45,963 bases of DNA from an uncultured Helicobacter sp. Lineage in GTDB: Bacteria > Campylobacterota > Campylobacteria > Campylobacterales > Helicobacteraceae. The stretch spans positions 1 to 45,963 of the forward strand of contig CASEHV010000016.1 of the NCBI GenBank assembly GCA_949287835.1. The letters are read 5' to 3'. The notes beneath the pieces were generated by a model. That model was not told where the DNA came from and made no database searches. It saw nothing but the letters and a program-made list of their open reading frames with translations. The translations under genes and the position numbers were made by a program. Shown one piece after another: positions 8,956-18,424 of the stretch (its first letter is position 1; each line of letters starts with the position of its first letter).

Positions 8956-9531
8956 TTATAAAGGTTGCTCTGCCCTAGATATGTCTATGTGGCAGTAGCC
9001 ATTTGGATTCTTTAATAAATATTTTTGATGATACTCCTCTGCATCATAGAAGTTTTGCAATACCTGCACTTCTGTTACTATTTTGCTTAATGTTCCACTT
9101 TTTTCATACTCCTCTCTATCTTTATCTGTGATGATATATCGCGGTGCTATGTGTGTATTAATAAAATCTTTAATGCCGTCTATGAGATTCTCATTTAACA
9201 CATAAATGCCATTTCTATACTGAGTCCCCCTGTCATTTGCCTGATAATTTAGCGCGGTAGGGTCTATTATGGAAAAAAATCGCGACAATAAGCACTCTGG
9301 TAATTTCCCCTCCTCTCTAGCATTTGTAAATAATGGAATCCTAGTGCTGTCATACTCTATCTTAATAGCCTCTACTGCGTTGGTGGTGCCACTGCATACC
9401 TGCTGATAGATAGGATTTGCCACAAGTGAATTTGCATAGCCTACCTTTGTGCTTATCACCCCATGCAATAAATCAAAATATCCCTGAACTCCCCAAAAGC
9501 AACCGCCTGCTAGAAATATTGTATCACTCAT
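8956..9531 (-). CDS. msrA: Peptide-methionine (S)-S-oxide reductase MsrA
   Basis: Repairs oxidised methionine (S-sulfoxide form) in proteins. The 191 residues start directly with the catalytic motif [12 protein letters not shown] (nucleophile C11). They continue with the family signatures [29 protein letters not shown] and [12 protein letters not shown]. The length is that of an MsrA-only protein, with no fused MsrB domain. A second cysteine, in the [11 protein letters not shown] tail, could resolve the sulfenic acid. It follows queF with an 8-base gap. Confidence 0.95.
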   Translation of the reverse strand: MSDTIFLAGGCFWGVQGYFDLLHGVISTKVGYANSLVANPIYQQVCSGTTNAVEAIKIEYDSTRIPLFTNAREEGKLPECLLSRFFSIIDPTALNYQANDRGTQYRNGIYVLNENLIDGIKDFINTHIAPRYIITDKDREEYEKSGTLSKIVTEVQVLQNFYDAEEYHQKYLLKNPNGYCHIDISRAEQPL

Positions 9532-9539
9532 AATTTCTC

Positions 9540-10010
9540 CTATCTATTTGTAATATTTTCTGGATACATGTCATGCTCAAATAATCGCTTCTTTGCCATA
9601 TCCTCAAATATAGTATCTTTTTTACCATAATTGACATACGGGTCTATGCTTAGTCCGCCTCGTGGCGTGAACTTCCCCCATACTTCTAAATATCGTGGAC
9701 AAAGCAGGGCTATTAAATCCTTTGCAATTTTATTAACACAATCCTCATGGAATCCGCCGTGATTCCTAAAGCTAAAAAGATAAAGTTTTAGCGATTTGGA
9801 TTCTACAATTCTTTGCTCTGGTATATAGCTAATATAAATTGCTGCAAAGTCTGGCTGTCCTGTTATGGGACATATAGATGTAAATTCTGGGCAGTTAAAC
9901 TTAATAAAATAGTCATTATCTGGGTGAGGATTCTCTACATACTCTAGCAGAGATGGATTATAATCAAAAGTGTATGTGCTATCCTTGCCTAAATGCTTTA
10001 GATTCTGCAT
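9540..10010 (-). CDS. queF: NADPH-dependent preQ0 reductase QueF
   Basis: Reduces the nitrile of 7-cyano-7-deazaguanine to preQ1, a step of queuosine tRNA modification. The 156-residue protein is the short, single-domain (YkvM-type) form. The active-site Cys is C47 in [14 protein letters not shown] and the QueF motif [20 protein letters not shown] (about 70-89) carries the NADPH-binding residues. The ATG is preceded by AAGGAG. It is transcribed away from the S1-domain gene at 10075, sharing a 64-base intergenic region. I see no preQ1 riboswitch in that short leader. Confidence 0.95.
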   Translation of the reverse strand: MQNLKHLGKDSTYTFDYNPSLLEYVENPHPDNDYFIKFNCPEFTSICPITGQPDFAAIYISYIPEQRIVESKSLKLYLFSFRNHGGFHEDCVNKIAKDLIALLCPRYLEVWGKFTPRGGLSIDPYVNYGKKDTIFEDMAKKRLFEHDMYPENITNR

Positions 10011-10074
10011 AAATCTCCTTTATAGCAAAAGTCCTATTATACTACTATCATTAAAACTTATATTAGGAATCAAA

Positions 10075-10866
10075 GTGGATTTATATGACTATGTGGGAAA
10101 GAGGGTTATTTTAAAGGCAATTAGAGATTCTAGTCATGGCATGTTTTTAGCCCTTGATAGTTGCAAAACGCAGGTTTTATTACCAAAAATATATGCAAAT
10201 AATATACATGTAAATGATGAGGTGGAGGTATTTTTATATACAGATTCTGAGGATAGAATCATAGCCACCACGCAAATGCCACTAGCCTTTCTTGATGAGA
10301 TTGCACTACTAAGAGTAAAAGATAAAGTGCAGGGTGGAATCTATCTTGACATAGGTCTTGCCAAAGATATATTTATGCCAACAAAAAATGTGGATAAATA
10401 CAAAATAGATTCTAAAACCGTGGTTAGAATCTCAAAAGACAAGCAACAAAGACTAATAGCAAAAAGGGATATTTCGCCACTTCTGCAACCATGCAAAAAG
10501 GATTTAACACATCATCGCTTCAAGGCTTTAGCGTATAAAAAAAGTAATATTGGAATTAATGTAATAATCATTCCACACTATTATCATGGAATCATCTATA
10601 ATAAAAATCTACCCATCAATACATTCTATAACGTGCGGGTAGTAAAGTCGCGAGATGATGGAAAGCTAGATTTAGCAGTAGAATACAATAGCGATGAATT
10701 ATTAAATGAGATTAAAAAATGTAATGATTTGGGATATGGATTTGATATTAATAAATCAACACTAAATATGAGTAAAAAAGGTATGAAAAAAGAATTAAGC
10801 AAACTCATTTCACAAAGAGAGATTATCTTTGTGAAAAATAAGGGGTATTTTATAAACAAGTCATAG
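10075..10866 (+). CDS. S1-domain RNA-binding protein, CvfB-like
   Basis: A 263-residue protein resembling the CvfB/YitL family, with S1-type OB folds followed by a C-terminal winged helix. S1-like patterns are IRDSSHGMFLALDSCKTQVLLP near the start and EIALLRVKDKVQGGIYLDIG with LAKDIFMPTKNV next. A third module is RVVKSRDDGKLDLAVEY, and the tail GMKKELSKLISQREIIFVKNKGYFI fits the winged helix. I choose the GTG at 10075: it has AGGA five to eight bases upstream, and the longer frame from 9970 runs back into queF and begins with hydrophobic residues not belonging to the family. It ends overlapping nucT tail to tail by six bases. Confidence 0.8.
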   Translation: MDLYDYVGKRVILKAIRDSSHGMFLALDSCKTQVLLPKIYANNIHVNDEVEVFLYTDSEDRIIATTQMPLAFLDEIALLRVKDKVQGGIYLDIGLAKDIFMPTKNVDKYKIDSKTVVRISKDKQQRLIAKRDISPLLQPCKKDLTHHRFKALAYKKSNIGINVIIIPHYYHGIIYNKNLPINTFYNVRVVKSRDDGKLDLAVEYNSDELLNEIKKCNDLGYGFDINKSTLNMSKKGMKKELSKLISQREIIFVKNKGYFINKS

Positions 10867-11397
10867 ATTCACAAATGGTGTGCAAGATTTTAGCATTTTG
10901 TCATAATAGCCCTTAGCCTTATCTACAATGCTTTTTTCATTTGTAAAAAATAATGTTTCATAGCTATTCTCAAAAGCATTTTTACTCCAGTTCGCACTAC
11001 CTAAGCCAATCTTGCTATCATCTACTATAATAACCTTTTGGTGCATAATGCCCTTATATTTACCTCTTTTAGCCTGTAATCCCTCCAAAAGGCAGGTATG
11101 AATATTCTCATACTTAGCCAAATATCCTATCGTGCTATTATCAATATTTTTCTGCCCCATGTCATAGATGATGTTTATTTTCACACCTCTACTACTAGCA
11201 TCTCTTAGTGCCCTTGCAATGTCCCTGTTTGTAAAACTATAAATCGCAATATCTATGCTACTTTTAGCTTTTTTTATAGAATCTATTAACTCTTTTAATG
11301 CTGCTTCTTGCTCAAAAGGCATGATATATAAAACATTGGCCCTCAAAAAACTACATGCAAATATTAAAAGAAATGTAAATCTCAACGTAAAGCCCAT
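10861..11397 (-). CDS. nucT: Secreted phospholipase D-fold nuclease NucT
   Basis: A 178-residue PLD-family endonuclease. Residues 1-20 are a signal peptide or anchor. The single HKD motif is complete: H119, K121 and D126 in MHQKVIIVDDSKIGLGSANW, with GSANWS following; such one-motif nucleases act as dimers. In H. pylori NucT (HP0323) is an outer-membrane nuclease involved in DNA uptake during transformation and in purine salvage. The gene lies divergent to chePep, as HP0323 does beside HP0322, supporting orthology. Gene order and motif together make the call firm. Confidence 0.9.
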   Translation of the reverse strand: MGFTLRFTFLLIFACSFLRANVLYIMPFEQEAALKELIDSIKKAKSSIDIAIYSFTNRDIARALRDASSRGVKINIIYDMGQKNIDNSTIGYLAKYENIHTCLLEGLQAKRGKYKGIMHQKVIIVDDSKIGLGSANWSKNAFENSYETLFFTNEKSIVDKAKGYYDKMLKSCTPFVNL

Positions 11398-11513
11398 TTG
11401 CTAAAGACCTTTCAACATAAATTTCATTCAAATTATACTATAATACAAGATTTTATAAATAATACTAGCTTAATCCTTGCAGTATTTGAATCTAGCCTTA
11501 AGAGAGATGAAAT

Positions 11514-14345
11514 ATGAAAGTTCTGCTAATCAATCAACACCCAATAGTCCAGAAACTTGTAGGTCTTGCCGCTGGAAAGTTAAACCTAGAATTAGAAAGT
11601 CTAGTTCGTATCGGCAGTGATTTTGACGCTAGTAATTATGTCTGCATCATCGTCAATGATGAGAATATAGGCAAGTATCAAGACATGCTTACCTCTCTGC
11701 AAGATAGGCTAAAAGTCTGTCTTTTAAAGGGAAAAAATAGCCCGATAAAAAATCATGAGTTCAATGTAGTCATTAAAAAGCCTTTTTTGCCAACTGAGAT
11801 TCTTGAGATATTAGATGAATGTGTGCCGAAAGATTTAGATAGCAAGGATATAGCACCAACACAGGATTTAGATTCCACACCTAGCGATGAGGCAGATGAT
11901 ATTGGCGGTGTGCTAGATGACGGGCTAGAAATGGAGGATTTAATCTCTCGTGATGAGTTAGAATCTAGCGGTGATACAAATGATGAATTACAAGAAGCAG
12001 TAGAAGAAAATCAAGAAAGTGGAGAATCTAGCATTCTTGATGAGGAGGCTAGCTCTGTTAAAGATTTAGAAGATTTTGACTTTGACCCCGATGCACTAGA
12101 TTTATCTGCCTTAGAGAATGCAGATATTCCTAGTGAAGATTCTAGTTCTGGTGTAGAAAATGAGGGAGAAGTAAGTGAGCAAATAGATATTGCGGAGGGT
12201 GAAGCAGAATCTAGCAACACAGAATCTAGCCTAGATGATATAGATTTAGGGGAAATAGGCGATTTAGATTCTACGTTAGATGAGGTAATACAAGATAGCG
12301 GGGATAGCGAAGAAAATAAAGACGGAAACATAGAGAGCGAAGAAATAGATTTAGGAGGGCTAAATAGCACTGATGATATTGACTTTAATGCAGATGATTT
12401 ATTGGAAAAGCTAGATTCCACAGAAGAATCTAGCGTAGATTCTCTGTTAGATGATACAGATAATAATACCTCCCTTGATGATATATTAGATAGTGCAGAG
12501 CAGGAAGTAGAGATAGAATCTAATATAGAACCAAATGAAGTTTTAGCTAGTGATGGAGAAATATTTGAAGCAGACCTAAGCGATATAAAAACAAAAGATG
12601 AAATGCTAATGGCAAATGAGGATTCTGAAGGGCTAGATATAGAATCAGACATTATGGAATCTAGCGAGGAAGTGGTAGATAATTTAGAGGATTTTGGCAG
12701 TGTAGATTCTGTGCTTGAGGGTAGTGAGGAGCTATTATCTAGTGATTCTAGCAATGATTTATCTAGCGAGGAGTTAAACCTAGATAATTTAGATATTAGC
12801 ATAGATAAGGAAAGCACGGAGGGCAAAGATATACAAGATGATTTAATCCTAGATGATATTCAATTACCCGATGTAGATTCACTACTAGATGATAGCAATA
12901 ATGATACCCCTATTGATGATATATTAGATAATGCAGAGCAGGAAGTAGCGACAGAATCTAATATAGAGCAAGAGGAAGTTTTAGCTGAGGAATCTGCTAG
13001 TGATAACTCATTAGATGAGGTATTTGAAGAATTAGACTTAAGCCTAGATGAGGCTATACCTAGTGAAGAATCTAGCGATAAATTAGATAGCAGTGATATT
13101 TTACAAGACGAACTAAGCCATGATATAGACGGTGATGTAGATATATCTGATAGCGTGGAATCTGCAGAGAGTTTAGAAAGCGGTGTTGATGAAAATGTGG
13201 ATTTAAACGATTTAGTAGAGGAGATAAATTCTGATATAGATGATTCCATAAATGTAGATAGCACAGATAATCAAATGCTAGATGAGATTGATGTAGAGGA
13301 ATCGCTAGAATCTAACGATTTAATGCAGGAGCAGGATTTAATACAAGATGATGAAACCCTAGAGTTAGATGAGGTTTCAAGTGAGGAATCTAGTGGTGAT
13401 GAAACATTAGAATTAGATGATGTATTGGCAGAGGGTGCAGATGAGGAGTTAGCTAGTGATAGTGTGCTAGAGGATATTAGCCCAGATTTGAATCTAGATT
13501 TAGGAGAGACAGATTCCTTAGATGAGAGTGGCGAGGAGTTAGCTAATAGTAGCGATGAAATATTAGAGGATACTCAGGATTTAACACTAGATGATGCTTT
13601 GGATAATGTCTTAGATGATTCCATAATAAATGATATAGAGAGTAAAGATGATTCTAAAATAGAGGATAACACAACAGACGATTTATCACTAGATAGCGAG
13701 ATATTAAGTGAGGAAATAACAGATGAGAATTTAGAGGATTCTAATATTCCCAATGATATGGAAAGCTTAGATATAGAAACCTCTGATGTAGAATCTTCTG
13801 CAGATGATTTAGATATACCTAAAGAGCTAGATTCTAATGAAATAGATTCTGAAGAACAAGATTCTATGGAGGATTTAGATTCTAAAGAATCAGATTCCAC
13901 AGATTTAATGAATTTAGACGAAATATCTATTGATGAGACAAGTAGCGATATACCAAGCGATGAGATAAAATCAGATTCTATAGAAAGTATTGATGATTTA
14001 GAAAATGCAGAGCTAGATAGCACAGAGGAAATCATTGAGAAAGAGGGTAATGACAATAAAGACAACATAGAGGCACTAACCGAAGTCGAGATAGCACAAG
14101 CACTAGGCGAAGAAATGTTGGACATTTCAGTGCCACAGACAACAAATGATTCTCAAAAAACAGAGGAAACAGAAACAAAAGAGCAAGAAAAAGATGTCAT
14201 AGAGCCTAAAGAGGGAATCAAAATGGTAAAAGATATGAATGCAGATAGTCTCATTGATTTCTTTAAGGATACGCCAAGAGAGAAACTTCACGAAATACTG
14301 CAAGGTGCGGATATTAGCTTTAATATTCGCTTTGACAAAAAGTAG
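11514..14345 (+). CDS. chePep: Polar chemotaxis regulator ChePep (poly-E-rich protein)
   Basis: A 943-residue, extremely acidic protein. Residues 1 to about 105 form a receiver-like domain (MKVLLINQHPIVQKL...KPFLPTEILEILDE); the KPF matches the response-regulator Lys-Pro. The middle, about 115-895, is Asp/Glu/Ser/Leu-rich and almost certainly disordered. The last 40 residues (NADSLIDFFKDTPREKLHEI...) form a short basic conserved end. This layout is that of H. pylori HP0322, shown to sit at the flagellar pole and to control flagellar rotation in chemotaxis. The gene order chePep-gmk-tatA-argS is conserved too. It is much longer than the H. pylori protein (about 500 residues from memory) and contains an internal duplication (12435-12548 and 12873-12986). 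Confidence 0.88.
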   Translation: MKVLLINQHPIVQKLVGLAAGKLNLELESLVRIGSDFDASNYVCIIVNDENIGKYQDMLTSLQDRLKVCLLKGKNSPIKNHEFNVVIKKPFLPTEILEILDECVPKDLDSKDIAPTQDLDSTPSDEADDIGGVLDDGLEMEDLISRDELESSGDTNDELQEAVEENQESGESSILDEEASSVKDLEDFDFDPDALDLSALENADIPSEDSSSGVENEGEVSEQIDIAEGEAESSNTESSLDDIDLGEIGDLDSTLDEVIQDSGDSEENKDGNIESEEIDLGGLNSTDDIDFNADDLLEKLDSTEESSVDSLLDDTDNNTSLDDILDSAEQEVEIESNIEPNEVLASDGEIFEADLSDIKTKDEMLMANEDSEGLDIESDIMESSEEVVDNLEDFGSVDSVLEGSEELLSSDSSNDLSSEELNLDNLDISIDKESTEGKDIQDDLILDDIQLPDVDSLLDDSNNDTPIDDILDNAEQEVATESNIEQEEVLAEESASDNSLDEVFEELDLSLDEAIPSEESSDKLDSSDILQDELSHDIDGDVDISDSVESAESLESGVDENVDLNDLVEEINSDIDDSINVDSTDNQMLDEIDVEESLESNDLMQEQDLIQDDETLELDEVSSEESSGDETLELDDVLAEGADEELASDSVLEDISPDLNLDLGETDSLDESGEELANSSDEILEDTQDLTLDDALDNVLDDSIINDIESKDDSKIEDNTTDDLSLDSEILSEEITDENLEDSNIPNDMESLDIETSDVESSADDLDIPKELDSNEIDSEEQDSMEDLDSKESDSTDLMNLDEISIDETSSDIPSDEIKSDSIESIDDLENAELDSTEEIIEKEGNDNKDNIEALTEVEIAQALGEEMLDISVPQTTNDSQKTEETETKEQEKDVIEPKEGIKMVKDMNADSLIDFFKDTPREKLHEILQGADISFNIRFDKK
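12435..12548 (+). repeat. 114-bp in-frame direct repeat in chePep, unit 1
   Basis: Encodes a VDSLLDDTDNNTSLDDILDS-type stretch, with AEQEVEIESNIEPNEVLA following, at about residues 308-345. The second unit at 12873-12986 encodes a closely similar segment starting at residue 454. Both are 114 bp and lie 438 bp apart, a multiple of three. This shows that the acidic region grew by in-frame duplication. Confidence 0.8.
12873..12986 (+). repeat. 114-bp in-frame direct repeat in chePep, unit 2
   Basis: Partner of 12435-12548. It encodes VDSLLDDSNNDTPIDDILDN and then AEQEVATESNIEQEEVLA, with substitutions but no gaps against unit 1. Confidence 0.8.
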
Positions 14346-14354
14346 GAGCAATAC

Positions 14355-14963
14355 ATGAGTGATTATAGTATGCTAATTTTATCTGGTCCATCGGGCTGTG
14401 GCAAAAGCACTCTTTCGTCTTTCATACAACAAAATATCCCAAATTTATATCTATCAATATCCACCACAACGCGCAAAATTCGAGCAAATGAGACAAATGG
14501 CGTGGAGTATTTTTTTACTACAAAAGAAGAGTTTTTAAAGCAAGTGGAAAATGGGGAATTTTTAGAGTATGAGGAAGTGCATGGAAATCTATATGGCACA
14601 AGCAAAAAGCAAATAGACAAGGCAATACTTGAAAAAAAATTTATATTACTCGACGTAGACGTGAGGGGTCATAATAGTATAAAAAAATATTATCCCAATG
14701 CTAAATCAATTTTTATTATGACAAAAAATCTAAAAATATTAGAGGAAAGATTGAGAAATAGAGCCTTAGATGATGAAGAAATGATACAAAAAAGACTAAC
14801 AAATGCTAGAGATGAAATCAAACTTGCTAATAATTTTGATTATTTGCTAATTAATGATAAAATGGGCGAATCCAAAGATATGGTTTTGTCTATATCAAAG
14901 AGTATTTTGTGTGTTAATTCTTTAGCTAAGATTAATTCTTTGCTAGAGAATTGCAGTATATAA
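14355..14963 (+). CDS. gmk: Guanylate kinase
   Basis: Phosphorylates GMP (and dGMP) to the diphosphate with ATP. The 202 residues show the P-loop LSGPSGCGKSTL (9-20), the GMP-binding STTTRKIRANETNGVEYFF, EFLEYEEVHGNLYGT and ILLDVDVRGHNSIKK, followed by lid-type RLRNRALDDEEMIQKRL. AGGAG stands six bases before the ATG. It sits nine bases after chePep and just before tatA, in the same order as in H. pylori (HP0321). Confidence 0.95.
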   Translation: MSDYSMLILSGPSGCGKSTLSSFIQQNIPNLYLSISTTTRKIRANETNGVEYFFTTKEEFLKQVENGEFLEYEEVHGNLYGTSKKQIDKAILEKKFILLDVDVRGHNSIKKYYPNAKSIFIMTKNLKILEERLRNRALDDEEMIQKRLTNARDEIKLANNFDYLLINDKMGESKDMVLSISKSILCVNSLAKINSLLENCSI

Positions 14964-14973
14964 GGAGATGCAA

Positions 14974-15270
14974 ATGGGAACGATGAGTGTATGGCACTGG
15001 GTTGTTGTATTTTTGGTAATAGTGCTATTATTTGGTGCTAAAAAGATTCCAGAATTAGCGAAAGGCTTAGGAAGTGGGATAAAAACTTTCAAAAAAGAGT
15101 TAGAGGACGATGATAAAAATGCAGAGCAAACCACTGCAAAAACAGAAAAAAAGGATTCTGTAAATCAAAATGAAAATAAAAAGGCGCATGTAGAATTGAT
15201 AGAGGCTGAGGTCGTAGATAGTAACTACAATGCAAAACAAAAAGAAGCACTAAAACCAGAGAAAAACTAA
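14974..15270 (+). CDS. tatA: Sec-independent translocase component TatA
   Basis: A pore-forming subunit of the twin-arginine system that exports folded proteins. The 98-residue product has one N-terminal membrane helix, the conserved hinge FGAKKIPELAKGLGSGIK and an amphipathic helix, then a charged tail rich in Lys, Glu and Asn. Of two in-frame ATGs, 14974 is preferred: AAGGAG at 14962-14967 is then six bases upstream, whereas it would touch the ATG at 14968. The resulting MGTMSVWHWVVV matches Helicobacter TatA starts. argS begins on the base after the stop codon. Confidence 0.93.
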   Translation: MGTMSVWHWVVVFLVIVLLFGAKKIPELAKGLGSGIKTFKKELEDDDKNAEQTTAKTEKKDSVNQNENKKAHVELIEAEVVDSNYNAKQKEALKPEKN

Positions 15271-17004
15271 ATGTATTACAAAGTAAAGGGATTTTTGATA
15301 GAGAAAATCCAATTATATTTGGATAATAAAAACTCTAACATTAAGATTCTAGGCAATCTTAATAACAATACCACATATCAACACGAGATAGAATTACATT
15401 TGGAGTTACCGCGCGACAGGAAGCATGGACATTTTGCAACCACAATAGCATTTTCTTTGGCTAAGATTCTAAAAAATAATCCAAAGCTTATAGCAGATGA
15501 GATTAGCTCTTTCTTGCTAGATTGTGCTAAAGATTTTACTATATTTGATTTTGTGCAAAATATCAATGGCTACATTAATCTCCACATTTCTAGCTCATTT
15601 ATATGTAGTGAAATTAGCTATGCACTAAATAATACAAAACACAATATAGACAAATACACCGCCATTTCCCTACCAAATCTCAATCAGCACAGAATTCTGC
15701 TTGAGTATGTAAGTGCAAATCCCACGGGTCCATTACATATAGGACATGCAAGGGGGGCTATTTTTGGCAGTGTTTTGCAAAAGCTTGGAAAATATCTAGG
15801 ATATGACATATATGGCGAGTATTATGTAAATGATGCTGGCTCTCAGATTGAGACCTGTGCTATTTCCGTATATCTTGAGATTGCAAAAAAATATGATATA
15901 TGTGTAGATGAGAAATATAGAAATTCAAGTCTCTATCTAGGTGAATATATTAGCGATTTGGTAGAGCCACTTGTGGCACATTTTGGAATCCAATTTTTCC
16001 AAAACTTTAGTGATGACTCTATGGATACTTTGGCTGATTTTGTAAAAAATCTCATGCTAGATGAGATAAAGAGCAATTTGGCATTATTAGATATTTACTT
16101 TGATAATTTCGTTAGTGAAAAAGCACTTTATGCTAGATGGGATTCTATCCTGCAAAAGCTAAAAGACAATGGAGCCATAGAGGAGAGAAATGGAGCACTA
16201 TGGCTAAAATCTACGCTACACGGCGATGAAAAAGATAGGGTGCTAGTAAGAGAAAATGGTATGCCTACCTACATGGCAGGAGATGTTATTTATCATGAGG
16301 ATAAATTTCTGAGAAATTTCGACCATTATATGAGTATATTAGGTGCAGACCATCACGGCTATGTAGCTAGAATCAAGGCAAGTATGGAGTTTTTGGGTTT
16401 TGATTCTAATAAAATGGAGACGTTGTTTGCACAAATGGTTAGTCTGCTAAAAAATGGCGAACCATATAAGATGAGCAAAAGAGCCGGGAATTTTATCCTA
16501 CTAAAAGATATGGTCAATGATTTAGGTGCGGATAATATAAAATTTATATTTCTATCAAAGTCGCTTGGTGTGCATCTGGAATTTGACATAGAGGATTTAA
16601 ATAGACAAGATTCATCAAATCCTATTTTTTACATTAATTACGCAAATGCTAGAATCCACACTCTCATAGAGAAGTCAAAATTTAGCAAAGATGACATCAT
16701 GCAGACTGATATAGATTCTAGTGTTTTTAATACACAGGAAAAATTTTACACAGATATGCTAGAGCTTGCCCTGCAGTCTCTTGATATGTTTCACGTGTTA
16801 AGACGCAGTTATGAGAACAGAGAGTTACATAAAATATGCGAATATCTCAGGTCTTTGGCAAAATCTCTACACACATTTTATACGGAGTATAGAATCTTGG
16901 ATACCCCGCATGAGAAATTAATTTTAAAAATATTTTTGCTTGTGTCAAAGACATTTAGTATAGGATTTGATATATTAGGAATTAGCATAAAAACCAAAAT
17001 GTAG
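15271..17004 (+). CDS. argS: Arginyl-tRNA synthetase
   Basis: Charges tRNA-Arg. A class I synthetase of 577 residues. The N-terminal add-1 domain spans about 1-120. The HIGH motif is HIGH in TGPLHIGHARGAIFG (from residue 153) and the KMSKS equivalent is KMSKRAGNF (from K400). The C-terminal helical DALR anticodon domain includes FYINYANARIHTLIEKS and SLAKSLHTFYTEYRIL. Its ATG directly abuts the tatA stop, so translation probably depends on coupling. It lies in the conserved chePep-gmk-tatA-argS run. Confidence 0.96.
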   Translation: MYYKVKGFLIEKIQLYLDNKNSNIKILGNLNNNTTYQHEIELHLELPRDRKHGHFATTIAFSLAKILKNNPKLIADEISSFLLDCAKDFTIFDFVQNINGYINLHISSSFICSEISYALNNTKHNIDKYTAISLPNLNQHRILLEYVSANPTGPLHIGHARGAIFGSVLQKLGKYLGYDIYGEYYVNDAGSQIETCAISVYLEIAKKYDICVDEKYRNSSLYLGEYISDLVEPLVAHFGIQFFQNFSDDSMDTLADFVKNLMLDEIKSNLALLDIYFDNFVSEKALYARWDSILQKLKDNGAIEERNGALWLKSTLHGDEKDRVLVRENGMPTYMAGDVIYHEDKFLRNFDHYMSILGADHHGYVARIKASMEFLGFDSNKMETLFAQMVSLLKNGEPYKMSKRAGNFILLKDMVNDLGADNIKFIFLSKSLGVHLEFDIEDLNRQDSSNPIFYINYANARIHTLIEKSKFSKDDIMQTDIDSSVFNTQEKFYTDMLELALQSLDMFHVLRRSYENRELHKICEYLRSLAKSLHTFYTEYRILDTPHEKLILKIFLLVSKTFSIGFDILGISIKTKM

Positions 17005-17006
17005 CC

Positions 17007-17927
17007 ATGAGTAATGTTAGTGCTGGAATCTTTTTTATGTTGCTTTCCTCGTTGTCTTTCGCAACGATGAATGGCTTTGCAAAGGCATTATCACAGGCTG
17101 GAATGCCTGCAATGGAAAATGTATTTTTTCGCTCTTTTACTATGATAATCATCGTTTTAGCTATTTATGTAGTGAACTTTTCCGCAAATAAAGAAAAGAA
17201 AAAGTTAAAAAGTGGTGGCTGGGGAAAGCTATGTTTTAGAGTATTAATGGGCGGTCTTGCTATGGTAGCAGTATTTTATAATATAGCCACGATTCCACTT
17301 GGTACTGCGACCGCATTTGCCCAAAGTGTGCCTTTATACACCGCAGTAATGGGAATGTTATTTTTGAAAGAGAAAAATGGCATAAGCGTCATCATAGCAA
17401 CCATAATAGGCTTTGTAGGTATTCTGCTAATTAGCAATCCAGATTTTAATGGTATAAGTTTTATTAATATCGCAGTTGGAATCTTTAGCGGTTTTAGCAT
17501 GGCAATTGCATTCATTACCCTCAAAACACTAAAACCATACTTTGATAATCAATTTCTAATCCTAGCATTTGGTGTTGGCACAGCACTTTTGGGTGCTATC
17601 GGAATGCTTTTGCCACTTGATGGTATAGGTGGCTTTGTAATGCCACAGACATGGGAATATTGGCTAATAATAGGCATGGGAGCCTCTGGAACAGTAGCGC
17701 AATATTTTCTAAACAAAGCCTACATAACCGCCCCAGTTGGCATAGTAGCACCAATTGATTATTCCCGCATTGTGTTTAGTCTTTTTATCGGAATCTTTTT
17801 AGGGGATGAGTTACCACATCTCATGAATGTGCTAGGAATCTTATTAATCATTATTTCGGGAATCTTAATAGCCATGCCATCACTGCTAGATGATATACGA
17901 AAGATAAAGAATAATAGAAAATTGTAG
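17007..17927 (+). CDS. DMT-family permease (EamA domains)
   Basis: A 306-residue inner-membrane protein with about ten hydrophobic segments arranged as two EamA repeats. The first contains LSFATMNGFAKALSQAGMPAMENVFFRS and ATAFAQSVPLYTAVMGMLFLKEK. The second has GFSMAIAFITLKTL and APVGIVAPIDYSRIVFSLFIGIFLGDELP. This pattern fits drug/metabolite transporters such as RhaT/YdcZ-like and S-adenosylmethionine or carboxylate carriers, but the substrate cannot be read from sequence. It starts two bases after the argS stop without a clear ribosome binding site and is probably co-translated with argS. Confidence 0.85.
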   Translation: MSNVSAGIFFMLLSSLSFATMNGFAKALSQAGMPAMENVFFRSFTMIIIVLAIYVVNFSANKEKKKLKSGGWGKLCFRVLMGGLAMVAVFYNIATIPLGTATAFAQSVPLYTAVMGMLFLKEKNGISVIIATIIGFVGILLISNPDFNGISFINIAVGIFSGFSMAIAFITLKTLKPYFDNQFLILAFGVGTALLGAIGMLLPLDGIGGFVMPQTWEYWLIIGMGASGTVAQYFLNKAYITAPVGIVAPIDYSRIVFSLFIGIFLGDELPHLMNVLGILLIIISGILIAMPSLLDDIRKIKNNRKL

Positions 17928-18424
17928 TTATTTTAACAAAGCCACTTGTAAATTTAAAGATATTGAATCTAGATTCCATGTAGATGTTTCGCTATGCTCA
18001 ACATGACTTAAATTCGTCATTCCGAACGAATGTGAAGAATATAGATTCTTAAAAATTCTTCGCTACGCAGAGAATGACACAGTGGATCTAGATTCTTCGA
18101 CTTCGTCTCAGAATGATGAAAAATTACAAAATCTAGATTCTATAAAGATGTTTAGTATGCCTAAACATGATGCATTATGTCATTCTCCACGCCATTCTAA
18201 GAGAAGCAAAGAATCTTTATAATCTGGCACTCAATGTTATTCTAAATGAATGTGAGTAATCTAAATTTTATCTTAAATAATTCCACATAATCTTTTCTTT
18301 AAAATCTAATTTTTCAAATTACATTTTGTAACGTATAGGTATTTTTTTATGAAAAATTACTCAACGTTTTTATTGAATATAAAATTATTGATATATTGAA
18401 TCATATTGTTATTAGGAGTTTTTC
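17928..18424. repeat. Intergenic cluster of dispersed palindromic repeats
   Basis: A 497-base gap filled with degenerate copies of the same repeat families. It starts with the 84-bp composite repeat (17965-18048). Next come 18055-18079 (ATTCTTCGCTACGCAGAGAA), 18084-18118 (GGATCTAGATTCTTCGACTT), 18131-18172 and two more decayed copies to about 18262. The last 150 bases are AT-rich and should hold the tpx promoter; GGAG at 18415-18418 is the tpx ribosome binding site. No gene is visible. Confidence 0.75.
17965..18048 (+). repeat. 84-bp composite palindromic repeat, copy 2
   Basis: Matches the reverse complement of 4205-4288 at 83 of 84 positions. It begins with the palindrome GAATCTAGATTC and ends with ATAGATTC. 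Near-identity over the whole unit, in an unrelated intergenic site about 14 kb away, shows recent copying or gene conversion. Confidence 0.9.

Noticed and set aside
12011..14125. Three long Ser-rich frames on the strand opposite chePep
   Set aside because: They are mirror images of the GAT/GAA/TCT codon repeats of chePep; the plus frame has the conserved ends and synteny.
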